Notes: a model not told the origin generated them from the letters alone. 10,434 bases of DNA from Akkermansiaceae bacterium (GCA_023300205.1 JALZVD010000336.1:1-10434), one strand, 5' to 3'; positions 1-7,260 are shown, counted from the stretch's first letter. Made by a program: numbers and translations.

Positions 1-2543
1 CCCGCCACTCCTACTGCAGGCCCCGAACCTCCCGTTCCAGCAGTCGTATTATTGAAACCACTAGCGCTGCCACTTAGTAACAAATCAACACTCGCATTTT
101 CAGCCTCACCTATATCTGATGACCACGTAAATGATGATATCGTTGTCCCCGCCGTAGTAAACCCAGTAAAGTCCGTATGAAGAACTACTCCACTCACCTC
201 ACTAGCCACCAAAACGTTGACCATCACTGTTGCCGTTGAGGTATTCACACCATCAGTAATCGTATACTCAAACTGATCCCAACCATACTTTCCAGCCTCC
301 GCAACATAATCAATAGACTCCCCATTAATTACAGCACTACCAAAACCTGGAGAAGTCACAGACAAAATACTCAATGCATTAGGTAAACCATCATCAATAT
401 CATTAATCAACACAGGAATCGATACCTTCTTAGTGCTAGTAGTACTAACTGAATCATCCACCGCTAAAATATCAACAGCCGCCGTTTCATCGCGGAAAAG
501 CATACTATCCGTTACATCTTGAAGCGCTATACCTGGACCCGAATACTTCAGGTTAATATCATGAGCTCCACTACTATGCTTATAAAGAACACGGATCGGA
601 TGCCTCCCAGCCTTAAGCCGCATAAATCCACTTTCCGATGTCCCATCATGGCTAAAATCATCATCAATGATATGTGCATCATGAATCCAAAGCATCCCCC
701 CAGAATCATTAGTCGACACTCCACTATCCGTAGTCATCTCAAATGTATACGTCCCATCACTCGGCAACAATATATACCCTTCAAACTCCAACAAACAATC
801 ATCGTCTCGCGTCCGTTGACTCAAGTCCAGATTAGAACTCACCCCGCTAGCCACCTCAGTAAGATAAGCCGTCTCAGGAACCCATCCCCAGTTCCCCTCA
901 TATGCTTTAAAGTCGAGCCCACTAGAAACATTAGTCGTCGTTGCAGGAGCTGCATACTCATCCGTCATATAGGCACGGGGGTAATCGCCATCCACACGCA
1001 CCTGCAGCACCTTATCCTTCATCTCCTGCTGTAATGCCACCTGATTTATAGCCAAATTAGTAGTTTCTCCAGGATCAGCATCCACATCATAAATAAGAAA
1101 ATCTTTTGTATGATCACTAACATCATAGCGAATCCCCTTATAACGCTTACCGTCATCACCATCCATGAAAATAGCCTGCATCTCACCCCGAGTAGAACCA
1201 CCATGGACAGGGAAATCTGCATACGTCGGTGTCGACCCTGAATTCTGATATTCAAAGTAAAGGTAACCTCTATCTAACTGACCTCCCGCACCTGTCAGCT
1301 CAGGAAGCAAAGAAACCCCACTAGACCAAGCTGGAGGCGTAAGACCCGCAGCATCCACAATAGTCGGCATCCAATCCCAAAACGCCGATGGACGTATCGA
1401 ATTCAAACCAGGAGTCGCTGCATTATTATCCCCTATCTTCGTTGGCCACCATGCAAAAGTAGGCATCCGTATCCCCCCCTCCCACTGATCTCGCTTAATT
1501 CCCTCTAACTCACCATAAGAATCAAAAAGCCTAGGATTATGAGCCACCGAACCTCCAGAACCAGACTCATTATGAGTCCCATTATCCGATGTAAAAACCA
1601 CTAACGTATTGTCATCAATATCTAGATCCCTCAAAGTCTGCAGAAGATCTCCCATACAGTCATCAATCCTCCTAACCATCGTAGCATGACGCGCTGCATT
1701 ATTAGCCAACCCAGAATAACTAGGATGAATATAAGAATCATTCGTCCCAGAGTTTGTATTCAACGGCCAACTAAGCCCACCCGACGTCCCAGATCCAGTC
1801 GGATAAGCCTGAGTGGGAACCTGTAACTGTGCATGTGGCGCATCATAGGCTAAATAAATAAAAAATGGAATCGTTGGAGCATTCGCCACTCGATCTTGGA
1901 TCACCTGCTTCGTCCTAGCCGTCCATAGATCCGTCGTATACGCATGATCAAGCCCAGTAGTTACCGAACTCGCCTGCTCCAGAACAGTACCTCCGTTCCC
2001 AGGGTAATGCTGATGCCCATCCCCGTGTTTCAAATACCCATAAAAATAATCAAACCCCCTCACGTTAGGCCGGCCAGCCCCGCCTCCTCCGACACCCCAC
2101 TTACCTATACAAGCCGTATAATAACCAGCCTCCTTCATCACAGTCCCTAATGTATGATTATCTGAGATCACCTTATCAAAAGAATTATTACGCACATTAG
2201 CATGACCTTGGTCCCGCCCCTGCAGCAAAGAACCACGCGCTGGTGCACAAACCGGGGCACTCGTGTAATGACGTGTCAACTTAGCCCCCTCCGCTGCCAT
2301 ACGGTCAATATTCGGAGTATAAATAAAAGCCTCCTCGCTACCATTAATGATTCCATCTCCAGCGATTCCACCTCCAGCTCCATTATCTCGCTTATACTGG
2401 TGAAGGTTATAGATATCTCCAAACCCCAAGTCATCAGTCATGATAACAATCACATTTGGAGCAGCAGACAACTTCGACCCCGCAACTCCAATAAAAACTA
2501 AAGAATAAATCGTTACTGATAACAAATATTTAGCGACACACAT
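1..2543 (-). CDS. Secreted sulfatase with PA14 and cadherin/Ig-like modules, C-terminus beyond the window
   Basis: An open frame of 847 codons runs from ATG at 2543 to the left edge without a stop, so the gene is cut by the window. Residues 1-28 form a signal peptide (hydrophobic core, then SAA before PNVIVIM). The sulfatase domain covers about 29-520: the metal-binding Asp pair is in MTDD (D37, D38), and CAPARG at 99-104 fits the sulfatase signature CxPxR, so Cys99 should be matured to formylglycine. GKWGVG follows at K148, a conserved-type PH at H237, and DN at D320/N321 as further metal ligands. The usual His of GKWHLG is Gly here. A PA14 domain (about 542-670, starting GLDFKAYEG and containing LPSDGTYTFEMTTDSG) and a cadherin/Ig-like module (about 692-777, with VLINDIDDG and YTITDG) may bind carbohydrate or hold the enzyme at the surface. 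The likely role is desulfation of sulfated polysaccharide; the substrate is unknown. The start lies 49 bases after the SelW-like gene on the same strand. Confidence 0.93.
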   Translation of the reverse strand, partial: MCVAKYLLSVTIYSLVFIGVAGSKLSAAPNVIVIMTDDLGFGDIYNLHQYKRDNGAGGGIAGDGIINGSEEAFIYTPNIDRMAAEGAKLTRHYTSAPVCAPARGSLLQGRDQGHANVRNNSFDKVISDNHTLGTVMKEAGYYTACIGKWGVGGGGAGRPNVRGFDYFYGYLKHGDGHQHYPGNGGTVLEQASSVTTGLDHAYTTDLWTARTKQVIQDRVANAPTIPFFIYLAYDAPHAQLQVPTQAYPTGSGTSGGLSWPLNTNSGTNDSYIHPSYSGLANNAARHATMVRRIDDCMGDLLQTLRDLDIDDNTLVVFTSDNGTHNESGSGGSVAHNPRLFDSYGELEGIKRDQWEGGIRMPTFAWWPTKIGDNNAATPGLNSIRPSAFWDWMPTIVDAAGLTPPAWSSGVSLLPELTGAGGQLDRGYLYFEYQNSGSTPTYADFPVHGGSTRGEMQAIFMDGDDGKRYKGIRYDVSDHTKDFLIYDVDADPGETTNLAINQVALQQEMKDKVLQVRVDGDYPRAYMTDEYAAPATTTNVSSGLDFKAYEGNWGWVPETAYLTEVASGVSSNLDLSQRTRDDDCLLEFEGYILLPSDGTYTFEMTTDSGVSTNDSGGMLWIHDAHIIDDDFSHDGTSESGFMRLKAGRHPIRVLYKHSSGAHDINLKYSGPGIALQDVTDSMLFRDETAAVDILAVDDSVSTTSTKKVSIPVLINDIDDGLPNALSILSVTSPGFGSAVINGESIDYVAEAGKYGWDQFEYTITDGVNTSTATVMVNVLVASEVSGVVLHTDFTGFTTAGTTISSFTWSSDIGEAENASVDLLLSGSASGFNNTTAGTGGSGPAVGVA

Positions 2544-2592
2544 AATAGTTATCGAGTATATCCAGAATACCCCTCAATAATCAACTAGCCAT

Positions 2593-2811
2593 CTAGCTAA
2601 CTAACAAGCCACTAACTTCACCCTCTTCAGGAAATCTACCAGCCTCCTTCTTATTATATATAATACTACCATCCACAGTCACAATAAATACCCCACCACT
2701 ACCAGGAATGAGAGTTGAATCCACATTATATGACTCCTTAAGTTCTGCAGCTAAACTAGCTGCTTTCGGTTCATAGTTTCACATCTGACAGTATTCGATC
2801 TCTATATTCAT
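2593..2811 (-). CDS. SelW-like (SelT/SelW/SelH, Rdx family) selenoprotein with in-frame UGA
   Basis: Reading from ATG at 2811, the frame gives MNIEIEYCQM, then TGA at 2781-2779, then continues in the same frame to TAG at 2595-2593: 72 residues if TGA is read as selenocysteine. C8-Q9-M10-U11 is the CxxU redox motif of the thioredoxin-like Rdx family. The part after the TGA keeps family hallmarks: NYEPKAASLAAELK at 12-25, PGSGGVF at 36-42, and VDGSIIYNKKEAGRFPE at 46-62. Such conservation downstream argues against a real stop. The protein is probably a small cytosolic thiol/selenol redox protein; its substrate is not known. Marine bacteria are known to carry Sec-containing SelW-like proteins. 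A SECIS-like hairpin lies just after the UGA. No clear Shine-Dalgarno is seen. The alternative is a pseudogene ended after 10 codons, which I think less likely. The C-terminus is somewhat short for the family. Confidence 0.88.
2747..2781 (-). promoter_or_regulatory. Putative bacterial SECIS element after the UGA of the SelW-like gene
   Basis: On the minus strand the UGA (2781-2779) is followed by 15 bases, then by GCAGCTA-GTT-TAGCTGC (2763-2747), a perfect 7-bp stem with a 3-base loop. The loop begins with G and lies 22 nt after the UGA. Bacterial SECIS elements sit immediately downstream of the Sec codon, with a small apical loop carrying G in its first two positions and roughly 16-37 nt between UGA and loop, so this hairpin fits. 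It would recruit SelB with Sec-tRNA. The fit to the pattern is seen directly; the function is inferred. Confidence 0.72.
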
Positions 2812-3108
2812 AACACACGTTTACTCTACCAGGTCCTAATTTCAAAGAAATATTTCACTACTCTACACCCCAGATACACCAGCCCCTCCTAACCATAATA
2901 CCACTCCGTAAAAATGAACCAAGTCACGGAGTTGTAGAAGCAAATAAGGCCGCCTACTCCCAGCTATGCCTCTTCCAAATTAAAGCAGTCAACTTCACCC
3001 CCAGATAGATATTTATTTAAATAGTTTTCTTAATTTGAAGAATTAACTACAGGATGTTAAGAAAAATTAATAACTTATTTTAGTTAGATATTTTAGTATA
3101 AATCATCG

Positions 3109-3137
3109 ATTTTGTAACCACTTATTCACATTATCAA
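3109..3137 (-). promoter_or_regulatory. Candidate sigma-70-type promoter toward the SelW-like gene
   Basis: On the minus strand TTGATA (3137-3132) is followed after 17 bases by CAAAAT (3114-3109): 5 of 6 and 4 of 6 matches to the -35 and -10 consensus with ideal spacing. It would leave a leader of about 290 bases before the ATG at 2811, which is long. In AT-rich DNA such matches arise easily by chance, so this is only a candidate. Confidence 0.25.
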
Positions 3138-3209
3138 AAAGGTTAGTTCAGCCACCTTTACCCTCAGTAAAAACTAAGGTTATATTTCTTAAAAACGCTC
3201 ACTTCAAGC

Positions 3210-3239
3210 TTGCTGAAAACTAAATTTCTAACCAATAAT
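3210..3239 (+). promoter_or_regulatory. Candidate promoter for the 3280 gene block
   Basis: TTGCTG (3210-3215) and AATAAT (3234-3239) are separated by 18 bases and lie about 40 bases before the ATG at 3280. The match to the sigma-70 consensus is moderate. Its position just before the first gene of the plus-strand block is the main support. Confidence 0.22.
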
Positions 3240-3279
3240 TTTTTTAAGAATAAATACCCCAACTCGAAATCAAAATTAT

Positions 3280-4257
3280 ATGAGCCTCAGAAAACAACTA
3301 AACGTAGCATTACCTGAAATCCTACCAGCGAACCCTAAGGACGCAATCAAGGGCACAGAATTAATCCGACTCATCAGACTCCGCATCGAAGGTAACTACT
3401 CAGACGCCTCACTAAGGTATCACTTCTCCATCATGTCATGTGACCCTGGCTCACCTATCGCTAAGGTTGAAAAGGGACAAGGCTACTACAGAAGAACTGC
3501 TTCAGTCCCCGTACTTTCAAGTGCTAAAGAAATCCTATCCCTATCACAAGGACGCCTCGATGACTTCGGAGATAATAAAGACGTGATTGACATCGCTCTT
3601 ATGCGAGTGAAAAAATTCCGCGCTATTGTCCACCGCTGGGCAGAAGTGAACGGTAAGCAACCATTCATTTTCAGAGAACCATTTCAAGCAAACGCCCCCA
3701 TCGGCAATCTCTGGAAATTCCCAGAAATGGTACTTGTAGACTGGGAAGGTGGAATGGACCAGTTTGAAGCTGACCCTCTATTCCAGCTTAAGAACACTCT
3801 CCAACTTCCAGCCTTCAGAATCTCAGCATCTCGCCTCTACATTCACGCTGGCCTACACTCATTCCGTGAAGACTTCTTTCAAGCATTAAGCTCTTCAGAA
3901 TGGGCCAACTCAGGTGAAGTCTTCTATGCAGGACCCATAGAAGATGAAGCGCTCGCTGAAGCATACCGTAGACTCAACGCCAAATTCGGAATCGGAGTTA
4001 CTAGCTTCGGCCTCAGCTCTACTCAACTTGATGATCTCCCTCGCCCCGCTGAAATCCTAAACGCGCATCCAAGAGAAACAGAAGCTCTGATGGAAAGACT
4101 AGATATTAACCGTATAGCAAGCCCAATACAACGCGACCACATCGACTGGACCGCCCTCGATGCTATCCGCAATGATTCAGAAGAAATTAATAAACTCTTC
4201 AGCTGGCTTACAGAAGGTGTCCTCTCCAAGAATCCTAGGCCTTACGCTGCTGAATAA
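3280..4257 (+). CDS. HrgA/COG2958-like protein with HTH-like N-terminus and degenerate nuclease-like domain
   Basis: This is a 325-residue soluble protein with no signal peptide. Residues 1-72 look like a winged-helix/HARE-HTH type module (LPANPKDAIKGTELIRLIR, then GNYSDASLRYHFS, ending GQGYYRR). Residues 146-240 resemble, from memory of the family, the C-terminal part of HrgA/COG2958 proteins, which have a restriction-endonuclease-like fold: KFPEM at 146-150 for the usual HPD region, FREDFFQALSSSEWAN at 195-210 for LREAFFQAVSNSSWAN, and RRLNAKFGIGV at 230-240. The SFELK strand that supplies the catalytic E-x-K is replaced by AFRIS at 178-182, so nuclease activity is probably lost. A DNA-binding or regulatory role is possible but unproven. 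No Shine-Dalgarno is visible. alr begins 29 bases after the stop, so co-transcription is likely. The frame is certain; the family assignment is moderate. Confidence 0.85.
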   Translation: MSLRKQLNVALPEILPANPKDAIKGTELIRLIRLRIEGNYSDASLRYHFSIMSCDPGSPIAKVEKGQGYYRRTASVPVLSSAKEILSLSQGRLDDFGDNKDVIDIALMRVKKFRAIVHRWAEVNGKQPFIFREPFQANAPIGNLWKFPEMVLVDWEGGMDQFEADPLFQLKNTLQLPAFRISASRLYIHAGLHSFREDFFQALSSSEWANSGEVFYAGPIEDEALAEAYRRLNAKFGIGVTSFGLSSTQLDDLPRPAEILNAHPRETEALMERLDINRIASPIQRDHIDWTALDAIRNDSEEINKLFSWLTEGVLSKNPRPYAAE

Positions 4258-4286
4258 ACACCCCACCCTACTCCTTATCGATCATC

Positions 4287-5405
4287 ATGCCCACTCCCCC
4301 ACAACCTCCCTCCATCTCCCCTCCCAGGACATGGGCTGAAATAGACCTTTCAGCCCTTAAGCATAACATTAAGATCGCACGTGAGACCTCAGGCCAATCG
4401 ATCATGGCGGTCCTGAAAGCTGCGGCATACGGTCATAACATCAAGAAGATCGCTCAGGCCATAGATCTGGAAAATATTGCGTTTTACGGAGTAGCCAGCG
4501 TCATAGAAGCGCGCCGTATTCACAGCACAGGCAGTAAAACAAGAATTTACCTCCTAGGCCCTACATTAGCAGATGAGCACCAGGAAATAATCAACCATCG
4601 TTGGACTCCTTCCATATCTAGCATGGAAGAAGCTCACCATTTTGATCAGCTAAACAGCCAGACCGAACATCCTCCACTGCAAGTACATATTACAGTAGAT
4701 ACAGGAATGGGAAGAGGTGGCTTTCTCCCCACTGAGCTCAACTCCGCACTTGAACAGATTCTAAAACTTAAGAACATTATCATCGAGGGAATAGGCTCAC
4801 ACCTACCATCAGCGGATGAAGACCATGAATTCACCCGCTCACAGTTCAAAAACTTCTCCTCCATTGTAGAAAACTGTAATTACACATTTAAATACATCCA
4901 TTTATCAAACTCCGCTGGCATCCTAGATTACCCGTCATCCATCTGTAATCTCTGCAGACCAGGCCTCATGCTCTACGGTATTTCCCCCATAGAAAAATAC
5001 CAACAAATGCTAAAGCCTGTGATGACCCTCAAATCAAAAATCACTCTCATCCGTGAACTACCGGCGGGGCATGGTGTTTCATATGGCAGATCCGTCCTCT
5101 TAGATAAACCCACACGTATCGCGACTGTAGGAGCTGGATACGGAGATGGCTACCCTCGTTCAATCTCTGGTAATAATAGCTCAGTAATCATCCGTGGCAC
5201 TCGCTGCCCAATCATAGGCAGAGTCACCATGGACCAAATCATGATTGACGTCAGCGCCCTCTCAGAAGCCGAAGCTGGTGATGAAGTAGAGCTCTTTGGT
5301 CAGCACATTAGCGTGACAGAAGTAGCCGCCACAGCGGACACCATCCCTTGGGAAATACTCACCAGAATCACTCCTCGCGTCACCAGGCTCTACCTCCACG
5401 AATAG
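4287..5405 (+). CDS. alr: Alanine racemase
   Basis: Interconverts L- and D-alanine with PLP, supplying D-alanine for peptidoglycan in the cytoplasm. The 372-residue length is normal. The N-terminal PLP barrel starts at RTWAEIDLSALKHN (14-27). MAVLKAAAYGH at 40-50 carries the PLP-binding Lys44 (usual form VKANAYGHG). HLSNSAG is at 205-211. GAGYGDGYPR at 282-291 carries the second catalytic base, Tyr285, and GRVTMDQIMID at 311-321 is the typical C-terminal domain motif. In VHITVDTGMGRGG (133-145) the Lys that is carbamylated in the Geobacillus enzyme (K129, in KxDTGM) is Thr136, while the Arg next to PLP (R143) is kept. The first 13 residues are a Pro-rich extension, so the exact start is a little uncertain. 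The gene lies 29 bases after the HrgA-like gene and shortly before an exported protein gene. Confidence 0.96.
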   Translation: MPTPPQPPSISPPRTWAEIDLSALKHNIKIARETSGQSIMAVLKAAAYGHNIKKIAQAIDLENIAFYGVASVIEARRIHSTGSKTRIYLLGPTLADEHQEIINHRWTPSISSMEEAHHFDQLNSQTEHPPLQVHITVDTGMGRGGFLPTELNSALEQILKLKNIIIEGIGSHLPSADEDHEFTRSQFKNFSSIVENCNYTFKYIHLSNSAGILDYPSSICNLCRPGLMLYGISPIEKYQQMLKPVMTLKSKITLIRELPAGHGVSYGRSVLLDKPTRIATVGAGYGDGYPRSISGNNSSVIIRGTRCPIIGRVTMDQIMIDVSALSEAEAGDEVELFGQHISVTEVAATADTIPWEILTRITPRVTRLYLHE

Positions 5406-5451
5406 AATCTCTCATTGCCATCCAATGGTTTCTATGCTCTATTTGCTTACA

Positions 5452-6330
5452 ATGAAGAGTTCATCTATCACTAGTATTTCAGCATCTATACTTGCCATTC
5501 TCAGCCTCCACACCTCCCTCTCCGCAAAAGAAATCCAAGCTCCAGCAGACCCCGCTGTTTTGGAAGACAAACAAGAAGCTCCTGAGATACCTAAGGATCT
5601 TATTGAAGATCCCCATATTCGCGAAGAGCTCGGAATCAATGAATTTACAGCACCCTCGATTCGACTCATCTTTGATGACTTAGACCAGCTCACCCCCATG
5701 CCCGTGAAAGAGACTCATCAAGCACTACCAGAACGCATGCCCCTCGGTCGCACAGATCTAGCACTAGAAATCGGATTCCTTATAGCTGATGGCTTCCTCG
5801 CTGTTCAACATGGATTCATCGATGAAATAGAACCTATAGCGAAAGACCTTTCAAAATACGGTCGAGCACTCGGCGCAGGCGACAGAGTAAACCGCCACGC
5901 TAAATCACTCCTAGAAAATGCTAAAAAAGAGAATATAGAAGCACTAAAAAACGAGCTTTCAGCCACTCAAAAAGACGTCGAAAAAGAGCTAGTTCAACTA
6001 AAAGATGCAGACCTTGCTCTCCTCATCTCACTTGGTGGCTGGATCCGTGCTCTTGAATGTGCTTCAGCTGCCGTTAATAAAGAATTCACGGAAGAACGCG
6101 CAAACCAACTCTTCAGAGAAGACATTGCAGACTACTATGAAAGCTCAATTGGCGGACTAGAACCTCGTATTTCTCAAAAGCCAGCATTCATCAAGATCAG
6201 AGAAATCTGTGCAGGACTCAAAGTCACCATGACACTTAGTCCAGACGAGGAACCATCAGAAGCAAGAGTGAAAGAAATCTCAGCTCAAGCAAACAAACTC
6301 GCAGAACTTGCCCTCACTAGAGAGAAATAA
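5452..6330 (+). CDS. Exported helical protein of unknown function
   Basis: I do not recognise this family. From ATG at 5452 the product has 292 residues and a clean signal peptide (MKSSSITSISASILAILSLH, cleavage after SLSA at residue 25). An in-frame ATG at 5425 would add nine residues in front and spoil the signal peptide, so I prefer 5452. After cleavage comes a Pro/acid-rich stretch (about 26-60), then mainly alpha-helical sequence. Residues about 145-190 are highly charged and Lys/Glu-rich (LLENAKKENIEALKNELS, then QKDVEKELVQLKDAD), suggesting a coiled coil, followed by a more hydrophobic helix ALLISLGGWIRALE. No enzymatic motif or heme site is seen. It is probably periplasmic. It lies closely behind alr and in front of a terminator, so it appears to be the last gene of that unit. 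Confidence 0.85.
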   Translation: MKSSSITSISASILAILSLHTSLSAKEIQAPADPAVLEDKQEAPEIPKDLIEDPHIREELGINEFTAPSIRLIFDDLDQLTPMPVKETHQALPERMPLGRTDLALEIGFLIADGFLAVQHGFIDEIEPIAKDLSKYGRALGAGDRVNRHAKSLLENAKKENIEALKNELSATQKDVEKELVQLKDADLALLISLGGWIRALECASAAVNKEFTEERANQLFREDIADYYESSIGGLEPRISQKPAFIKIREICAGLKVTMTLSPDEEPSEARVKEISAQANKLAELALTREK

Positions 6331-6371
6331 CACCTTATATCTAGCTCTCCCAACTTGAGAGAATTTCACTC

Positions 6372-6407
6372 ACACCCTTTGTTATTTCTGACTCGGGGTG
6401 TTTTTTT
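6372..6407 (+). terminator. Rho-independent terminator after the alr block
   Basis: ACACCC (6372-6377) pairs with GGGTGT (6396-6401) around a loop of about 18 bases and runs into seven Ts (6401-6407). It sits about 40 bases after the stop at 6330. A small hairpin CTCTC/GAGAG (6345-6349 with 6357-6361) precedes it. The short stem and large loop make it moderate in strength. Confidence 0.6.
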
Positions 6408-6479
6408 AGAGTTCCTCCTAATCATCCTCTTAATAAAATATCTCATCAAACCAACCTCCCCACTATTCATACTCTAATC

Positions 6480-7244
6480 ATGAAATCTAAAAAACTCATC
6501 AAGCTACTCACCATCACAGCCCTCAGCCTAAGCTCAGCTTCCCACGTCTTCGCCGCCGAAACTGCAATCAAACGTGAAATTTATGAAACACACAAAGCCT
6601 CAGTATTCGGCTTGAAAGGAACTCTAAAGATCAATGCTATAATCCAAGGACAACAAAGAAACCAGGAAGCCCAAATCTGGTCAAATGCCACGAACATCAG
6701 CCCTGGCCTACTCGTAGTCGCATACGCATCCATCAGCCCAGACCTTGGCGTTAATATGCCTAACGTCGAAATCACTAAAGACATCGAAAACCTCAAACTC
6801 ATCAATGCCGCAGGCCAAGAATTCGGTGCTAAGATCATCTTACATGATCAAGACATCGGGCTAGCATTTATTGCTCTAGACCCTGAAGCTAAAAACGCCA
6901 CCAAATGGAAAGATCAAATAGTAAATATCTCCACAGATCCAGAACTCAAACATCTTGATGAGACCATTAACATTTCACGCTACGCATCACATTTTCATTA
7001 CCAAAGCGCTGCTACTATTGGAACCGTCTCAGCCATCCTAGAAAAGCCTCGCAAGCTTTACCAAATAGTCAATTCACCCATGAGCGCCCCCTCATTCAAT
7101 GAGGAAGGTAAATTCATAGGCATCACCGTATCAAAACCATCTACGAACAAAAAACAAAACAGCCCACCTGTCACCATCCCCGCAAAATACATCCGTAACC
7201 TCCTAACCCTAGCCAAAGAAAAACAAGCAACCTTGAAAAAATAA
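6480..7244 (+). CDS. Exported HtrA/trypsin-like protein, probably a pseudoprotease
   Basis: 254 residues, with a signal peptide cleaved after VFA at residue 25. The mature part has the layout of a chymotrypsin/HtrA fold without a PDZ domain. ISPGLLVVAYASI (73-85) matches the GLVVTNxHVV strand, but the catalytic His position is Ala (about A83). HDQDIGLAFIAL (122-133) matches the D-x-A strand and keeps Asp125. IVNSPMSAPSFNEEGKFIGI (196-215) matches the stretch that normally holds GNSGGPLVN and continues into the second strand, but GNSGGP has become SPMSAP. His and the GxSGG oxyanion loop are therefore absent, and peptidase activity is unlikely; a binding or chaperone-like role is possible. The C-terminus is basic (LAKEKQATLKK). 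It lies after a terminator, so it probably has its own promoter, although none is clear. The gene is certain; the fold assignment rests on motif resemblance. Confidence 0.83.
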   Translation: MKSKKLIKLLTITALSLSSASHVFAAETAIKREIYETHKASVFGLKGTLKINAIIQGQQRNQEAQIWSNATNISPGLLVVAYASISPDLGVNMPNVEITKDIENLKLINAAGQEFGAKIILHDQDIGLAFIALDPEAKNATKWKDQIVNISTDPELKHLDETINISRYASHFHYQSAATIGTVSAILEKPRKLYQIVNSPMSAPSFNEEGKFIGITVSKPSTNKKQNSPPVTIPAKYIRNLLTLAKEKQATLKK

Positions 7245-7260
7245 CGTTTTAACAAACTAT

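Larger units (their letters stand above)
2812..3279. other. Divergent AT-rich intergenic region without a recognised gene
   Basis: These 468 bases separate the minus-strand selW-like/sulfatase pair from the plus-strand block. I see no credible coding frame and no RNA gene. The part from about 3000 to 3279 is very AT-rich and holds the best promoter candidates for both directions. Two small inverted repeats are present: ACTCCGT/ACGGAGT (2903-2909 with 2926-2932, 16-base loop) and TTAATT/AATTAA (3030-3035 with 3041-3046, 5-base loop). Neither has a T-run that would make it a convincing terminator; they could be operators or chance. Confidence 0.6.

Noticed and set aside
519..1034. Plus-strand open frame of 171 codons
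   Set aside because: It lies antisense to the PA14/sulfatase coding region, where the minus frame has clear domain motifs; the plus-strand product is low-complexity and resembles no family.
1944..2501. Two plus-strand open frames (1944-2150 and 2202-2501)
   Set aside because: Both are antisense to the catalytic core of the sulfatase, including CAPARG and GKWGVG, and have no protein-like features of their own.
2782..2811. Reading the SelW-like gene as a pseudogene ended by the TGA at 2781-2779
   Set aside because: The TGA falls exactly at the second redox position of CxxC/CxxU, the rest of the frame is intact and family-like, and a SECIS-like hairpin follows. It remains the main alternative.
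2903..2932. Inverted repeat ACTCCGT/ACGGAGT as a terminator
   Set aside because: The loop is 16 bases, no T-run follows on either strand, and no gene ends nearby.
3030..3046. Inverted repeat TTAATT/AATTAA as an operator or terminator
   Set aside because: It is a six-pair A/T-only stem in very AT-rich DNA, easily a chance event, with no supporting context.
5492..5683. Plus-strand frame overlapping the start of the exported helical protein
   Set aside because: It is a +1 shadow of the longer frame that has a proper signal peptide and continues to 6330.
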